Translations under genes and position numbers: made by a program
From: Nonomuraea africana
GTDB lineage: Bacteria; Actinomycetota; Actinomycetes; Streptosporangiales; Streptosporangiaceae
Direction: 5' to 3'
Assembly (NCBI RefSeq): GCF_014873535.1
Contig: NZ_JADBEF010000001.1
Span: forward strand, 4,402,001-4,466,000
DNA length: 64,000 nt
Shown here: positions 17,412 through 25,599 of the stretch, in pieces
How the letters are laid out: each line of letters starts with the position of its first letter
How positions within the stretch are numbered: position 1 is the stretch's first letter
Notes under the pieces: generated by a model
The model's input: only the letters and a program-made list of their open reading frames with translations
The model's database searches: none
What the model was told of the DNA's origin: nothing

Positions 17412-18209
17412 TCAGGCCTTCCTGCCGATCCCGCCGTACTGGTAGACCTCGCGGTCGGTGTACTCGGTGGCCGCGTCGGGGTGCCAGCGCGGCAGCGAGA
17501 CCACGCCGGGCTCGACCAGCTCCATGCCCTCGAACAGGGCCTCCAGCTGCTCGGGCGTGCGCAGCCTGATCTCGGTCGCGCCGCTGGCGTTCCACTTCGC
17601 CGCGGCGTCGTCCATCGACTCGCTGCGCACGCTGTGGGAGACGACCAGGTAGCTGCCGCCCGGCATGGCGTCGAGCAGGGCCGTCAGCGCGGCGCGGACC
17701 TGCTCGTCCTCGGGGACGAACTCCAGCACGCCGAGCATCATCAGCGCGATCGGCCGGGAGAAGTCGAGCGTCTTGGCTGCCCCCTCCAGGATCGTCTCGG
17801 GCTCGCGCAGGTCGGCGTCGAGGTAGTCGGTGGCGCCTTCGGGGGTGCTGTAGAGCAGGGCGCGGGCGTGGGCGAGCACGATGGGGTCGTTGTCGACGTA
17901 GACGATCCGCGCGTCGGGCGCGGCCCGCTGCGCGACCTGGTGCGTGTTGTCCGCGGTGGGCACGCCGGTGCCCACGTCGAGGAACTGCCTGACCCCCGCG
18001 CCGACCAGATGCCGTACGGCCCGGCCGAGGAACTGCCTGTCCGCCCTGGCGACGACCACGAGGTCCGGCATGACCTGGAGGATCTCGTCGCCCACGGCCC
18101 TGTCGGCCGCGTAGTTGTCCTTGCCGCCCAGCCAGTAGTCCCACACCCTGGCCGGATGCGGCACGCTGGAATCGATCCTGGCGAGCCTGTCCTGAGAGCT
18201 GTCGGTCAC
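17412..18209 (-). CDS. DUF574 (Methyltransf_19) SAM-dependent methyltransferase
   Basis: Actinobacterial methyltransferase of 265 residues with the family hallmarks HPARVWDYWLGGKDNYAADR at the N-terminus, FLDVGTGVPTADNTHQVAQ as SAM motif I, VYVDNDPIVLAHARALL and LMMLGVLEFV. This family has dozens of paralogs in actinomycetes and no defined substrate. GGGGGTCTCC upstream of the start is a weak ribosome-binding site. Divergent from the CoxD-like ATPase gene. Confidence 0.92.
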   Translation of the reverse strand: MTDSSQDRLARIDSSVPHPARVWDYWLGGKDNYAADRAVGDEILQVMPDLVVVARADRQFLGRAVRHLVGAGVRQFLDVGTGVPTADNTHQVAQRAAPDARIVYVDNDPIVLAHARALLYSTPEGATDYLDADLREPETILEGAAKTLDFSRPIALMMLGVLEFVPEDEQVRAALTALLDAMPGGSYLVVSHSVRSESMDDAAAKWNASGATEIRLRTPEQLEALFEGMELVEPGVVSLPRWHPDAATEYTDREVYQYGGIGRKA

Positions 18210-18315
18210 TGGAGACCCCCCGTGTGGTCGCTGCGCTGGACAAGATCAATCTAAATGACCGTTACCAGGACGTCGCCGCGTATCCCGAAATCTCGCTCGG
18301 CCGTAGCCTGAAGGG

Positions 18316-19206
18316 GTGCTGCGGCGGACAATCAAGGCAATGGACATCGAGTCGCCCGCGAAACTGGCCGACCTGCTCGACCAGCACGCCTACCTCGCCG
18401 ACGAGGGGCTGGCGACGGCCGCCTTCCTGGCGCTCAGGATGGGACGCCCGCTGTTCCTCGAGGGGGAGGCGGGGGTCGGCAAGACCGAGCTGGCCAAGAC
18501 CATGGCCCTGGTTCTCGACGCCCCGCTGATCCGCCTGCAGTGCTACGAGGGCCTCGACGCCGCCCAGGCGCTCTACGACTGGGACTTCGCCCGCCAGCTC
18601 CTCCACCTCAAGGCGGCGGAGGCGGCGGGGATCACCGACGCGGGCCGGTTGGAGGGCGAGATCTACGACCGCCGCTTCCTCATCGCCCGCCCCCTGCTCA
18701 GGGCGATCGAGACCGATCCGGCGGTGCTGCTGGTCGACGAGATCGACAGGGCCGACGACGAGTTCGAGGCGTTCCTGCTCGAGGTGCTGTCGGACTTCAC
18801 CATCTCCATCCCCGAGCTCGGCACGATCAGCGCGCGCACGCCGCCCGTGGTGGTCGTCACCTCCAACCGCACCCGCGAGGTCCACGACGCGCTCAAGCGC
18901 CGCTGCCTCTACCACTGGCTCGAGCACCCGAGCTTCGAGCGGGAGGTCGCAATCCTGCTGCGCAGGCTGCCCGCCTGCACCGAGGCGCTGGCCCGCCAGG
19001 TCGCCCGTACGGCGGCGCGGCTGCGCGACCACGGCCTGGTCAAACCGCCCGGCATCGCCGAGACGCTCGACTGGACCGAGGCCCTGCTCACGCTCGGCGC
19101 CCGCGACCTCGATCCAGGGCTGGCCGCCGCGACGCTCGGGGCGGCGCTGAAGTACAGGGAGGACGTGGAGAGCGTGCTCGGCAGCGGGGTCCTGAGCCGT
19201 GCGTGA
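18316..19206 (+). CDS. CoxD/MoxR-like AAA+ ATPase
   Basis: AAA+ ATPase of 296 residues with Walker A GEAGVGKTEL (about 47-56), the CoxD-type segment LQCYEGLDAAQALYDW, Walker B VLLVDEIDRADDEFEAFLLEVL and the sensor VVVTSNRTREVHDALKRRCLYHW. CoxD of carboxydotrophs is an ATPase needed to mature the CO dehydrogenase active site (established). The GTG at 18316 lies 6 nt after TAGCCT, suggesting a leaderless message; ATG 18340 is an alternative. Its end overlaps the VWA gene by 8 bp. Confidence 0.9.
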   Translation: MLRRTIKAMDIESPAKLADLLDQHAYLADEGLATAAFLALRMGRPLFLEGEAGVGKTELAKTMALVLDAPLIRLQCYEGLDAAQALYDWDFARQLLHLKAAEAAGITDAGRLEGEIYDRRFLIARPLLRAIETDPAVLLVDEIDRADDEFEAFLLEVLSDFTISIPELGTISARTPPVVVVTSNRTREVHDALKRRCLYHWLEHPSFEREVAILLRRLPACTEALARQVARTAARLRDHGLVKPPGIAETLDWTEALLTLGARDLDPGLAAATLGAALKYREDVESVLGSGVLSRA

Positions 19207-20278
19207 CCTCGCCGCCACCATGACCGGCTTCGCCAGGACACTGCGGGCCGCCGGGGTGGCCGCCGACCATGAGCGCACCCAGAACCTGCTGCGGGCCGTC
19301 GCCCACCTCGACGTCGCCCGCCGCGACGACGTCTACTGGGCGGGCCGGCTCACCCTGTGCGCAACGCCCGACGACCTGCCCCGCTACGACCGCTGCTTCG
19401 CCGCCTACTTCGGCGGCAGGCGCGCGGTGCGCGGCCCGGACAGGACGGCGACGGTCACCAGGCACCTGGCGGGCGGCGAGGGAGACGGGGAGCGCGGCCA
19501 GGAGCCGGTGCTCGCCACCGCCAGCTCGATCGAGGTGCTGCGCCAGCGGGACGTCGCGGCGCTGAGCGCGGCCGAGCGGGCCGAGGTGCACCGCATGCTG
19601 GCCCTGCTGCGCGCCCGCAGGGAGCGGCGCCTCTCACGCAGGCTCGTGCCCGCGCACCGGGGCCGGCTCGACCAGCGCAGGACCATCCGCGAGGCCCTCA
19701 GGAAGGGCGAGGTCGCCAGGCTGCGCCACCGCGACCACACCACCAGGCCGCGCAAGGTGGTGATGCTGGTGGACGTCAGCGGCTCGATGGCGCCCTACGC
19801 CGAGACGCTGCTGCGCTTCGCGCACGCCATGGCCAGGACCGAGCCCAGGGCCACGCGGGTCTACTCGGTGGGCACCAGGCTCACGCCGATCACCGCCGAG
19901 CTGCGCCACCGCGACCCCGGCACCGCTCTCGCGGAGGTCTCCAGGGCGATCCCCGACTGGAGCGGCGGCACCCGCCTGGGCGAGGAACTGCGCGAGCTGC
20001 TGGCCAGGACCAGCGTGCGCGGCGCCATCGTGGTCGTCGCCTCGGACGGCTGGGAGCGCGGCGATCCCGCGCTGCTCGGCGAGCAGATGGCCAGGCTGTC
20101 CCGCCAGGCGCGGCGGGTCATCTGGGTGAACCCGCACAAGGGGCACGAGGACTACCAGCCGCTCACCGGGGGGATGCGCGCGGCGCTGCCGTTCATCGAC
20201 GACCTGGTGGCAGGCCACAGCCTGGCCGCCTTCGAGGAACTCTCCGAGAGGCTTTCCCATGCGCGACGTCCTGCCTGA
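19199..20278 (+). CDS. CoxE-like VWA domain protein
   Basis: Protein of 359 residues. The N-terminal helical region is followed by a VWA domain with an intact MIDAS (DVSGSM near residue 197, Thr and Asp later in SGGTRLGEEL and VVASDGWERGD). The ending IDDLVAGHSLAAFEEL is typical of CoxE. In carboxydotrophs CoxE works with CoxD in metal-site maturation. The GTG start lies inside the ATPase gene and the end overlaps xdhC by 20 bp, so the three are co-translated. Confidence 0.88.
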   Translation: MRDLAATMTGFARTLRAAGVAADHERTQNLLRAVAHLDVARRDDVYWAGRLTLCATPDDLPRYDRCFAAYFGGRRAVRGPDRTATVTRHLAGGEGDGERGQEPVLATASSIEVLRQRDVAALSAAERAEVHRMLALLRARRERRLSRRLVPAHRGRLDQRRTIREALRKGEVARLRHRDHTTRPRKVVMLVDVSGSMAPYAETLLRFAHAMARTEPRATRVYSVGTRLTPITAELRHRDPGTALAEVSRAIPDWSGGTRLGEELRELLARTSVRGAIVVVASDGWERGDPALLGEQMARLSRQARRVIWVNPHKGHEDYQPLTGGMRAALPFIDDLVAGHSLAAFEELSERLSHARRPA

Positions 20279-21347
20279 GATCATGCGGTGGTGGGAGGCC
20301 GGGCTGCGCTTCGGCCTGGCGACCGTGGTGAGCACCTTCTCCAGCGCGCCCAGGCCGCCGGGGGCGGCGATGGCGGTGCGCGGCGACGAGGTGGTGGGCA
20401 GCGTCTCGGGCGGCTGCGTCGAGGGCGCGGTCTTCGAGCTGGCCGCCGAGATCGACACCCCTGTGCTCCAGCGGTACGGCGTGAGCGACGACGACGCCTT
20501 CTCGGTGGGTCTGACCTGCGGCGGCATCATCGACATCCTCGTCGAGCCGATCTCCATCGAGTCGTACCCCGAGCTGGGCGAGATCTTCACCTCGGTCAAG
20601 GGGCACGAGCCGGTGGCGGTCGCGACGATCGTCGCGGGCCCCGGCGTCATGGGCGCGCGCCGGGTGATCTGGCCCGACCGGGCCTCCGGCTCGCTCGGCG
20701 TCGAACGCCTCGACGAGGCCGTGGACGACGACGCGCGCGGCATGCTGGCCCAGGGCCTGACCGGGATGAGGCACTACGGCGGGCACGGCGAGCGCCGCCT
20801 GGACGACCTGTCGGTCTTCGTGCAGTCGTTCGCGCCGCCGCCGCGCATGCTCGTCTTCGGCGCCATCGACTTCGCCGCCGCCGTCGCGCGCATGGGCAAG
20901 TTCCTCGGCTACCACGTGACCGTCTGCGACGCCAGGCCCGTCTTCGCCACCGCCAAGCGCTTCCCCGAGGCCGACGAGGTCGTGGTCAGGTGGCCGCACG
21001 ACTACCTGGCCTCCCTCCAGGTGGACGAGCGGACGGTGATCTGCGTGCTCACCCACGATCCCAAGTTCGACGTGCCTCTGCTGGAGGTGGCGCTGCGCAC
21101 CAGCGCGGGGTACGTCGGGGCGATGGGCTCCCGCCGTACGCACGAGGACCGGCTGGCCAGGCTGCGGGAGGCGGGCCTGACCGAGGCGGAGCTGAGCCGG
21201 CTGCGCTCCCCCATCGGGCTCGACCTGGGCGCGCGCACGCCCGAGGAGACCGCCGTGTCGGTGATGGCGGAGCTGATCCAGCTGCGGTGGGGTGGAAGCG
21301 GGCGCCCGCTCAGCGAAACCGGCGGGCGCATCCACGGGGAGGTCTGA
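20259..21347 (+). CDS. XdhC/CoxF family maturation factor
   Basis: Protein of 362 residues with two domains: XdhC_CoxI at the N-terminus (STFSSAPRPPGAAMAVR, GSVSGGCVEGAV, LTCGGIIDI) and the Rossmann-like XdhC_C domain (MLVFGAIDFAAAVARMGKFLGYHVTVCDAR, YVGAMGSRRTHEDR, IGLDLGARTPEETAVSVMAE). XdhC proteins bind molybdenum cofactor, promote its sulfuration and hand it to molybdenum hydroxylases (established). ATG 20259 with GAGAGG 6 nt upstream; TGATG joins it to the next gene. Confidence 0.93.
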   Translation: MRDVLPEIMRWWEAGLRFGLATVVSTFSSAPRPPGAAMAVRGDEVVGSVSGGCVEGAVFELAAEIDTPVLQRYGVSDDDAFSVGLTCGGIIDILVEPISIESYPELGEIFTSVKGHEPVAVATIVAGPGVMGARRVIWPDRASGSLGVERLDEAVDDDARGMLAQGLTGMRHYGGHGERRLDDLSVFVQSFAPPPRMLVFGAIDFAAAVARMGKFLGYHVTVCDARPVFATAKRFPEADEVVVRWPHDYLASLQVDERTVICVLTHDPKFDVPLLEVALRTSAGYVGAMGSRRTHEDRLARLREAGLTEAELSRLRSPIGLDLGARTPEETAVSVMAELIQLRWGGSGRPLSETGGRIHGEV

Positions 21348-21913
21348 TGACGCGGGTGGTGGGGCTGCTCCTGGCGGCCGGACAGGGGGCGCGCCTCGGC
21401 ACGCCCAAGGCGCTGGTGGAGTACGAAGGCGAGCGGCTGGTCGACAGGGGGGTGCGGCTGCTGCACGAGGGCGGCTGCCATCCGGTGATCGTCGTGCTGG
21501 GCGCGGCGACCGTGCAGGTGCGCGGCGCGGTGGTGGTGCGCAACCCGTCGTGGGCCGACGGCATGGGCTCCTCGCTGCGGGTGGGCCTGGCCGCGCTTCC
21601 CTCCGATGCGACGGCGGTGGTGGTCGCGCTGGTGGACCAGCCGTTCGTCGAGCCCGCCGCGGTGCGGGCGCTGATCGACAGCGGAGCGGAGGTCGCGGTC
21701 GCCACGTACGGCGGGCGGCGGCGCAACCCCGTGCTGATCGCCAGGCGGCACGTCGAGCGGGTGGCGGAGCTGGCGGTGGGCGACGTCGGGGCCAGGCCCT
21801 TCCTGAAGGCCCACCCCGAGCTGGTCACCGAGGTCGAGGTGCCCGGCGATCCGCGCGACATCGACACGCCCGAGGACCTGGCCCGCCTGACGGCGGGGGA
21901 GGCCCCCGCCTGA
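21347..21913 (+). CDS. MobA/MocA-like molybdopterin nucleotidyltransferase
   Basis: Nucleotidyltransferase of 188 residues with the signature LLAAGQGARLGTPKAL and VALVDQPFVEPAAVRAL (metal-binding Asp), then RRRNPVLIARRH and a DIDTPEDL ending. MocA makes molybdopterin cytosine dinucleotide for xanthine-dehydrogenase and CO-dehydrogenase-type enzymes, which fits the operon. GTP-specific MobA or CofC-like activity cannot be excluded from sequence. Last gene of the four-gene maturation operon. Confidence 0.85.
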   Translation: MTRVVGLLLAAGQGARLGTPKALVEYEGERLVDRGVRLLHEGGCHPVIVVLGAATVQVRGAVVVRNPSWADGMGSSLRVGLAALPSDATAVVVALVDQPFVEPAAVRALIDSGAEVAVATYGGRRRNPVLIARRHVERVAELAVGDVGARPFLKAHPELVTEVEVPGDPRDIDTPEDLARLTAGEAPA

Positions 21914-21931
21914 CCGGCCGCCGGGCCCAGC

Positions 21932-21984
21932 GGCGGGTTCAGCGGCAGGTTCAGAGACGGGTTCAGAGGCGGGTTCAGAGGCGG
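21932..21984. repeat. 12-bp tandem repeat at a gene 3' end
   Basis: Four units of the form GGCGGGTTCAGA (21932-21943, 21944-21955, 21956-21967, 21968-21979) plus a partial fifth. Read on the minus strand, each unit repeats the end of the exonuclease-family gene, CGC-CTC-TGA-ACC, so its Arg-Leu-stop tail is present several times. Confidence 0.85.
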
Positions 21985-22862
21985 AAGGACGCGGTCGCCG
22001 CCCGGTGGTCGCTGCCCGTCGCGGGGGCCACCCCCGCCTCGGTGGCCGTCATGCCCTTGTAGAGGATGTGGTCGGGCCTGGTGATCGGGAAACTCGACGG
22101 CCAGGTGAACCCGAAGCCCTCCCCCGCCTCCTCCTGTGCGTTGAGCAACGGCGGAGCGAGGTTGCCGAGACCCCTGTCGTCGGTGGCGGTGTTGAGGTCG
22201 CCGAGCAGCAGGATGCGCTCGCTCTTGTCGGCCTCGATGAGCTTGCGCGCCTCGGCCAGCGTCTTGTCGCGGGTCGCGGTGTGGCCGGGCCGGGCCGAGG
22301 CCAGGTGCATCACGTAGACGGTGACGTCGCCCTTGGGCGTCCTGGCCACGGTGCGCAGGGCGCGTTCCCAGCCGAGGCCGACGTCGAAGTACTCGGGGTC
22401 GGACAGCGGGAACCTGCTCCACAGCCCGATGGTGCTGACGTCGCGGTGGAACTTGAAGATCTTGTTGAGCGCCTTCGCGGCGGGCCCGCCGGGCGTGAGC
22501 TCCTGCGCGGCGACCAGGTCGAGGCCCTCGGCGATGGCGCGCACCGCCGTGCCGGAGGAGTTGTTGCGCACGCCCACGTTGACCGTCGCAACGGACAGGT
22601 CACTCTTGCCTCCCGGAGCCGAGCGCAGCACGTCGGGGCCGAACATCACGCCCCACACCAGCGCCGGGAGCAGGACCGCCACCGCGGCCCCGGCCGAGCG
22701 GGCCGGCACCGCCAGGAGCAGGAGCACCGGTATCGCCAGCCCGAGCCAGGGCAGCAGACTCTCCAGGATGGGAGTGACCCCACCCAGCGCGGGGATCAGA
22801 CTGTGACCCGCCAGTATCGCCGTCAGGACGATCGCCCCCGCGATCACCGCACGCTTCAGCAC
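21975..22862 (-). CDS. Membrane-anchored endonuclease/exonuclease/phosphatase family protein
   Basis: Protein of 295 residues. Two or three N-terminal membrane helices (about residues 2-75) lead to an extracytoplasmic EEP domain with TVNVG, AQELTPGG (Glu of the metal site), VYVMHLAS, ILLLGDLNTATDD and GSDHRA motifs. EEP proteins cut phosphodiesters in nucleic acids or lipids; the substrate here is unknown. GTG 22862 is chosen because AAAGGAG lies 5 nt upstream; the frame extends upstream without conserved sequence. Its stop lies in the 12-bp tandem repeat. Confidence 0.88.
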   Translation of the reverse strand: MLKRAVIAGAIVLTAILAGHSLIPALGGVTPILESLLPWLGLAIPVLLLLAVPARSAGAAVAVLLPALVWGVMFGPDVLRSAPGGKSDLSVATVNVGVRNNSSGTAVRAIAEGLDLVAAQELTPGGPAAKALNKIFKFHRDVSTIGLWSRFPLSDPEYFDVGLGWERALRTVARTPKGDVTVYVMHLASARPGHTATRDKTLAEARKLIEADKSERILLLGDLNTATDDRGLGNLAPPLLNAQEEAGEGFGFTWPSSFPITRPDHILYKGMTATEAGVAPATGSDHRAATASFRL

Positions 22863-22935
22863 GCCGCTCCTTTCGCCCCCCTGAGTTGACCAGGGTAGGC
22901 GCTCGCCGAGCGACACGCGACGCGCTAACCTGAGG

Positions 22936-22950
22936 CCGAACATAGTTCGG
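22936..22950. promoter_or_regulatory. Palindrome upstream of the LLM oxidoreductase
   Basis: CCGAACATAGTTCGG is a perfect 6-3-6 inverted repeat 17 bp before the ATG, in the divergent region between the EEP and LLM genes. The LexA pattern needs a 4-nt spacer, so this is probably another regulator's site. TAACCT at 22926 may be the -10. Confidence 0.5.
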
Positions 22951-22967
22951 TTACTAGGGAGTTCGGC

Positions 22968-24008
22968 ATGCGGATCGGGATGGCGCTCAACTACTCAGGG
23001 GGCTTCAAGGAGACGGTCGCCGAGCTGGCCGACTACGAGAAGGCCGGGCTCGACATCGTCTTCGTGGCCGAGGCCTACTCCTTCGACGCCGTGAGCCAGA
23101 TGGGCTACATCGCGGCGAAGACCGAGCGGCTGGAGATCGCCTCGGGCATCCTGCCGATCTACTCTCGCACGCCGACCCTGCTGGCGATGACGGCGGCGGG
23201 CATGGACTACGTCTCCGACGGCCGCTTCACGCTGGGCCTGGGCGCCTCGGGGCCGCAGGTGATCGAGGGCTTCCACGGCGTGCCCTACACCGCCCCGCTG
23301 GGCCGTACCCGCGAGGTCATCGAGATCTGCCGCAAGGTGTGGGAGCGCGAGCGGCTCACCTACGAGGGCAAGCACTACACGCTGCCGCTGCCGGCGGACA
23401 AGGGCACGGGGCTCGGCAAGCCGCTCAAGCTGATCAACCACCCGGTGCGCTCGCGCATCCCGATCGTGGTGGCCGCCATCGGCCCGAAGAACGTCGAGCT
23501 CACCGCCGAGATCGCCGAGGGCTGGGAGCCCATCTTCTACATGCCGGAGAAGGCCGCCAACGTCTGGGGCCCTTCCCTTGCTGCGGGCAAGGCCAAGCGC
23601 GACGCGTCGCTGGGCGAGCTCGACGTCATCGCGCAGGCCGCCCTCTACATCGGCGACGACGGCGAAGCCCTGCTCGAGCTCGGCCGGTCGATGGCCGCGC
23701 TGTACATCGGCGGCATGGGCGCCAAGGGCAAGAACTTCTACAACGAGCTGGCCTGCCGCTACGGCTACGAGAAGGAGGCCGAGCAGATCCAGGAGCTCTA
23801 CCTCGCGGGCAACAAGAAGGAGGCCGAGGCGCTCGTTCCCCAGGAACTTATGGAGAAGATGTCGCTGATCGGCTCCGAGGGCTTCGTGCGCGACCGGGTG
23901 CAGGCGATGAGGGAGTCGGGCGTCACCACGCTCAACGTCACGCCGCTCGGCCGTACCCACGAGGAGCGCATCAAGCTCCTGGAGAAGGTCAAGGAGCTGG
24001 CCGCCTGA
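22968..24008 (+). CDS. LLM-class F420-dependent oxidoreductase
   Basis: Luciferase-like TIM-barrel oxidoreductase of 346 residues: MRIGMALNYSGGFKE at strand 1, YIAAKTERLEIASGILPIYSRTPTLLAMTAAGMDYVSDGRFTLGLG typical of F420-binding members, and RIPIVVAAIGPKNVELTAEIAEGW. These enzymes move hydride between coenzyme F420 and varied substrates. The physiological substrate is not inferable. ATG with GGGAG 7 nt upstream. Its last 20 bp overlap the convergent PIG-L gene. Confidence 0.92.
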   Translation: MRIGMALNYSGGFKETVAELADYEKAGLDIVFVAEAYSFDAVSQMGYIAAKTERLEIASGILPIYSRTPTLLAMTAAGMDYVSDGRFTLGLGASGPQVIEGFHGVPYTAPLGRTREVIEICRKVWERERLTYEGKHYTLPLPADKGTGLGKPLKLINHPVRSRIPIVVAAIGPKNVELTAEIAEGWEPIFYMPEKAANVWGPSLAAGKAKRDASLGELDVIAQAALYIGDDGEALLELGRSMAALYIGGMGAKGKNFYNELACRYGYEKEAEQIQELYLAGNKKEAEALVPQELMEKMSLIGSEGFVRDRVQAMRESGVTTLNVTPLGRTHEERIKLLEKVKELAA

Positions 24009-25335
24009 CCTCGGCCAGGGAGTGGAACCAGCGCTGCTCCGGCTCTCGCCTGTCGCAGCGGGCCAGCCGCAGCCGGGCGCGCCGCAGGAGCAGGTCGTCC
24101 TGACGGAGGCAGCCCATGGCGGTGCGGATCAGGCCGCCGGCGGCGAGGGTCCAGCGCTGCGCCCTGCTCCCGTCGCAGGCCGTCACCGCGGGCGCGGGAG
24201 CGGCCGTCAGGCAGCGACCGTCCAGCGCGCTGCGGAGGGTCTGCCCCGCCGGGTACCAGTCCTGGGCGCGGGTGCCGTCGCAGGCGCCGGTCCGCACGGC
24301 GTCCCTGCCTGAAGGCCCGCTGCGGACGGTCAGGCAGCGGGCGGTGTCGGTGTCGTCGTTGGGCGCCCTGGTGGCGCCCATCCACGACACGATCGTGCCC
24401 TCGGCCGGCGCGGGCTGCTCTCGCCGGTACTGCCTGGCGACCCAGTCCCGCGGGCCCGCCCCCAGCCCGGACGGCGCGGCCGCGCAGCCGTCGTGCCCGC
24501 AGGCCACCCGCTTCGCGTAGGCCTGGAAGATCGCGCTCTTGCGCGCCCGCTCGTCAGGGGTGAGGTTGGCGGGCAGCGCCGAGATGCCGTACGTCCGGTA
24601 GAAGGCGAGGGCGGGCCGCGGGCCCCGCGCGCCGGTCATGGCGTGACGGGCGGCGAGCAGCGTGTAGCGCGCGGTCACGGCGTGGTCGCTGTGGTCGACC
24701 GGCGCGGTGGTGCTGTAGCCCAGGCGGGTGCTCTGGTGGTCGAGCGTGCGGATGGTGTCGGGCCTGAAGCGCCTGATCAGCCCGCTCAGGGTGGCGACCA
24801 GGGCGGCCTCGTCGTAGCGGGCCGAGCCGTCCACCGTGGTGATCCGGTCGAGGCCGCCGCGGAACAGCTTGAGGAGGCTCTGCCTGCCGTACGCCGCGCT
24901 GCCGCTTCCCCTGGGGTAGCCGTCGGGCAGTCCCATGAACACCAGCTGGATGTCGCCGCGTCCCTCGGCGGGAGCGGCCAGGGAGTAGGCGCGCAGCCGG
25001 TGCCCGCCCACTCTCAGGTCGGACCGGTTCCAGGTGTCCGGCGCCCCCGCCATGACGGCGTAGGCGGCCCGGACCCCGTCCTCCCTGCCGCGGACGTAGT
25101 CGCCGTCGCGCCCCGCGTCGCCCGCGGTCAGGTACACGACGCGCAGGCAGGCCCCCTGGTCGTAGTCGCGCGTGAGATCGGGATTGACGAAGAGCAGGTC
25201 ATCGTCCTGGTGCGCGACCGACACGAGTGTCGTGCGCGCGCACGACGCGCTCGCGCCCTCCGTGGCGGCGGGCGCCACGACGAGGCCGCCCAGCAGGCTC
25301 CAGCAACTCAACAGCGTGGTCACGGCTCTGTTCAC
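23989..25335 (-). CDS. Secreted PIG-L deacetylase with ricin-type lectin domain
   Basis: Exported protein of 448 residues. A signal peptide (residues 1-30) is followed by a LmbE/PIG-L deacetylase domain with the metal motif HQDDD (in place of HPDDE) and DHSDH, about residues 38-230. A C-terminal beta-trefoil (about 310-440) has QxW-like repeats AQDWY, AQRWT and EQRWF. PIG-L enzymes remove N-acetyl groups from sugars such as GlcNAc; the lectin domain would target a polysaccharide. Monocistronic. Confidence 0.9.
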   Translation of the reverse strand: MNRAVTTLLSCWSLLGGLVVAPAATEGASASCARTTLVSVAHQDDDLLFVNPDLTRDYDQGACLRVVYLTAGDAGRDGDYVRGREDGVRAAYAVMAGAPDTWNRSDLRVGGHRLRAYSLAAPAEGRGDIQLVFMGLPDGYPRGSGSAAYGRQSLLKLFRGGLDRITTVDGSARYDEAALVATLSGLIRRFRPDTIRTLDHQSTRLGYSTTAPVDHSDHAVTARYTLLAARHAMTGARGPRPALAFYRTYGISALPANLTPDERARKSAIFQAYAKRVACGHDGCAAAPSGLGAGPRDWVARQYRREQPAPAEGTIVSWMGATRAPNDDTDTARCLTVRSGPSGRDAVRTGACDGTRAQDWYPAGQTLRSALDGRCLTAAPAPAVTACDGSRAQRWTLAAGGLIRTAMGCLRQDDLLLRRARLRLARCDRREPEQRWFHSLAEVRRPAP

Positions 25336-25599
25336 GGCGGCCAGACTGCCGCCCGCACCGGCCGTGACCTCGGCGACTTTCCGTTCCGTGGCGAAGTTCT
25401 TACAGCGCGTGGCCGCCCGGGCGAGGGGGTGACGTGCCCGGCGTCAATTCCTGGCCAAGAAGGCCTCATGCCTTGCCAGGTCTGCGCCGCGGCACCGCCG
25501 GAGGCGGGCACTCTGGGCGAGCCGTCGCCACATTCCGGCGTACGGCAAGGAACGGCTGGCAGTGCGCAAGGTCATTCCCTTCGCGGTGACGGAGAACCG
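25336..25599. other. Divergent intergenic region PIG-L/glycosyltransferase
   Basis: 264 bp with no convincing gene. An upstream extension of the glycosyltransferase frame runs through it but has no family similarity. I could not place promoters with confidence. GGAG at 25591 is the ribosome-binding site of the glycosyltransferase gene. Confidence 0.45.

Noticed and set aside
22936..22950. LexA box upstream of the LLM oxidoreductase
   Set aside because: Half-sites match CGAAC/GTTCG but the spacer is 3 nt, not 4.
24493..25599. Upstream extension of the glycosyltransferase frame
   Set aside because: Lies antisense to the PIG-L gene and lacks family similarity; ATG 25600 has a proper ribosome-binding site.
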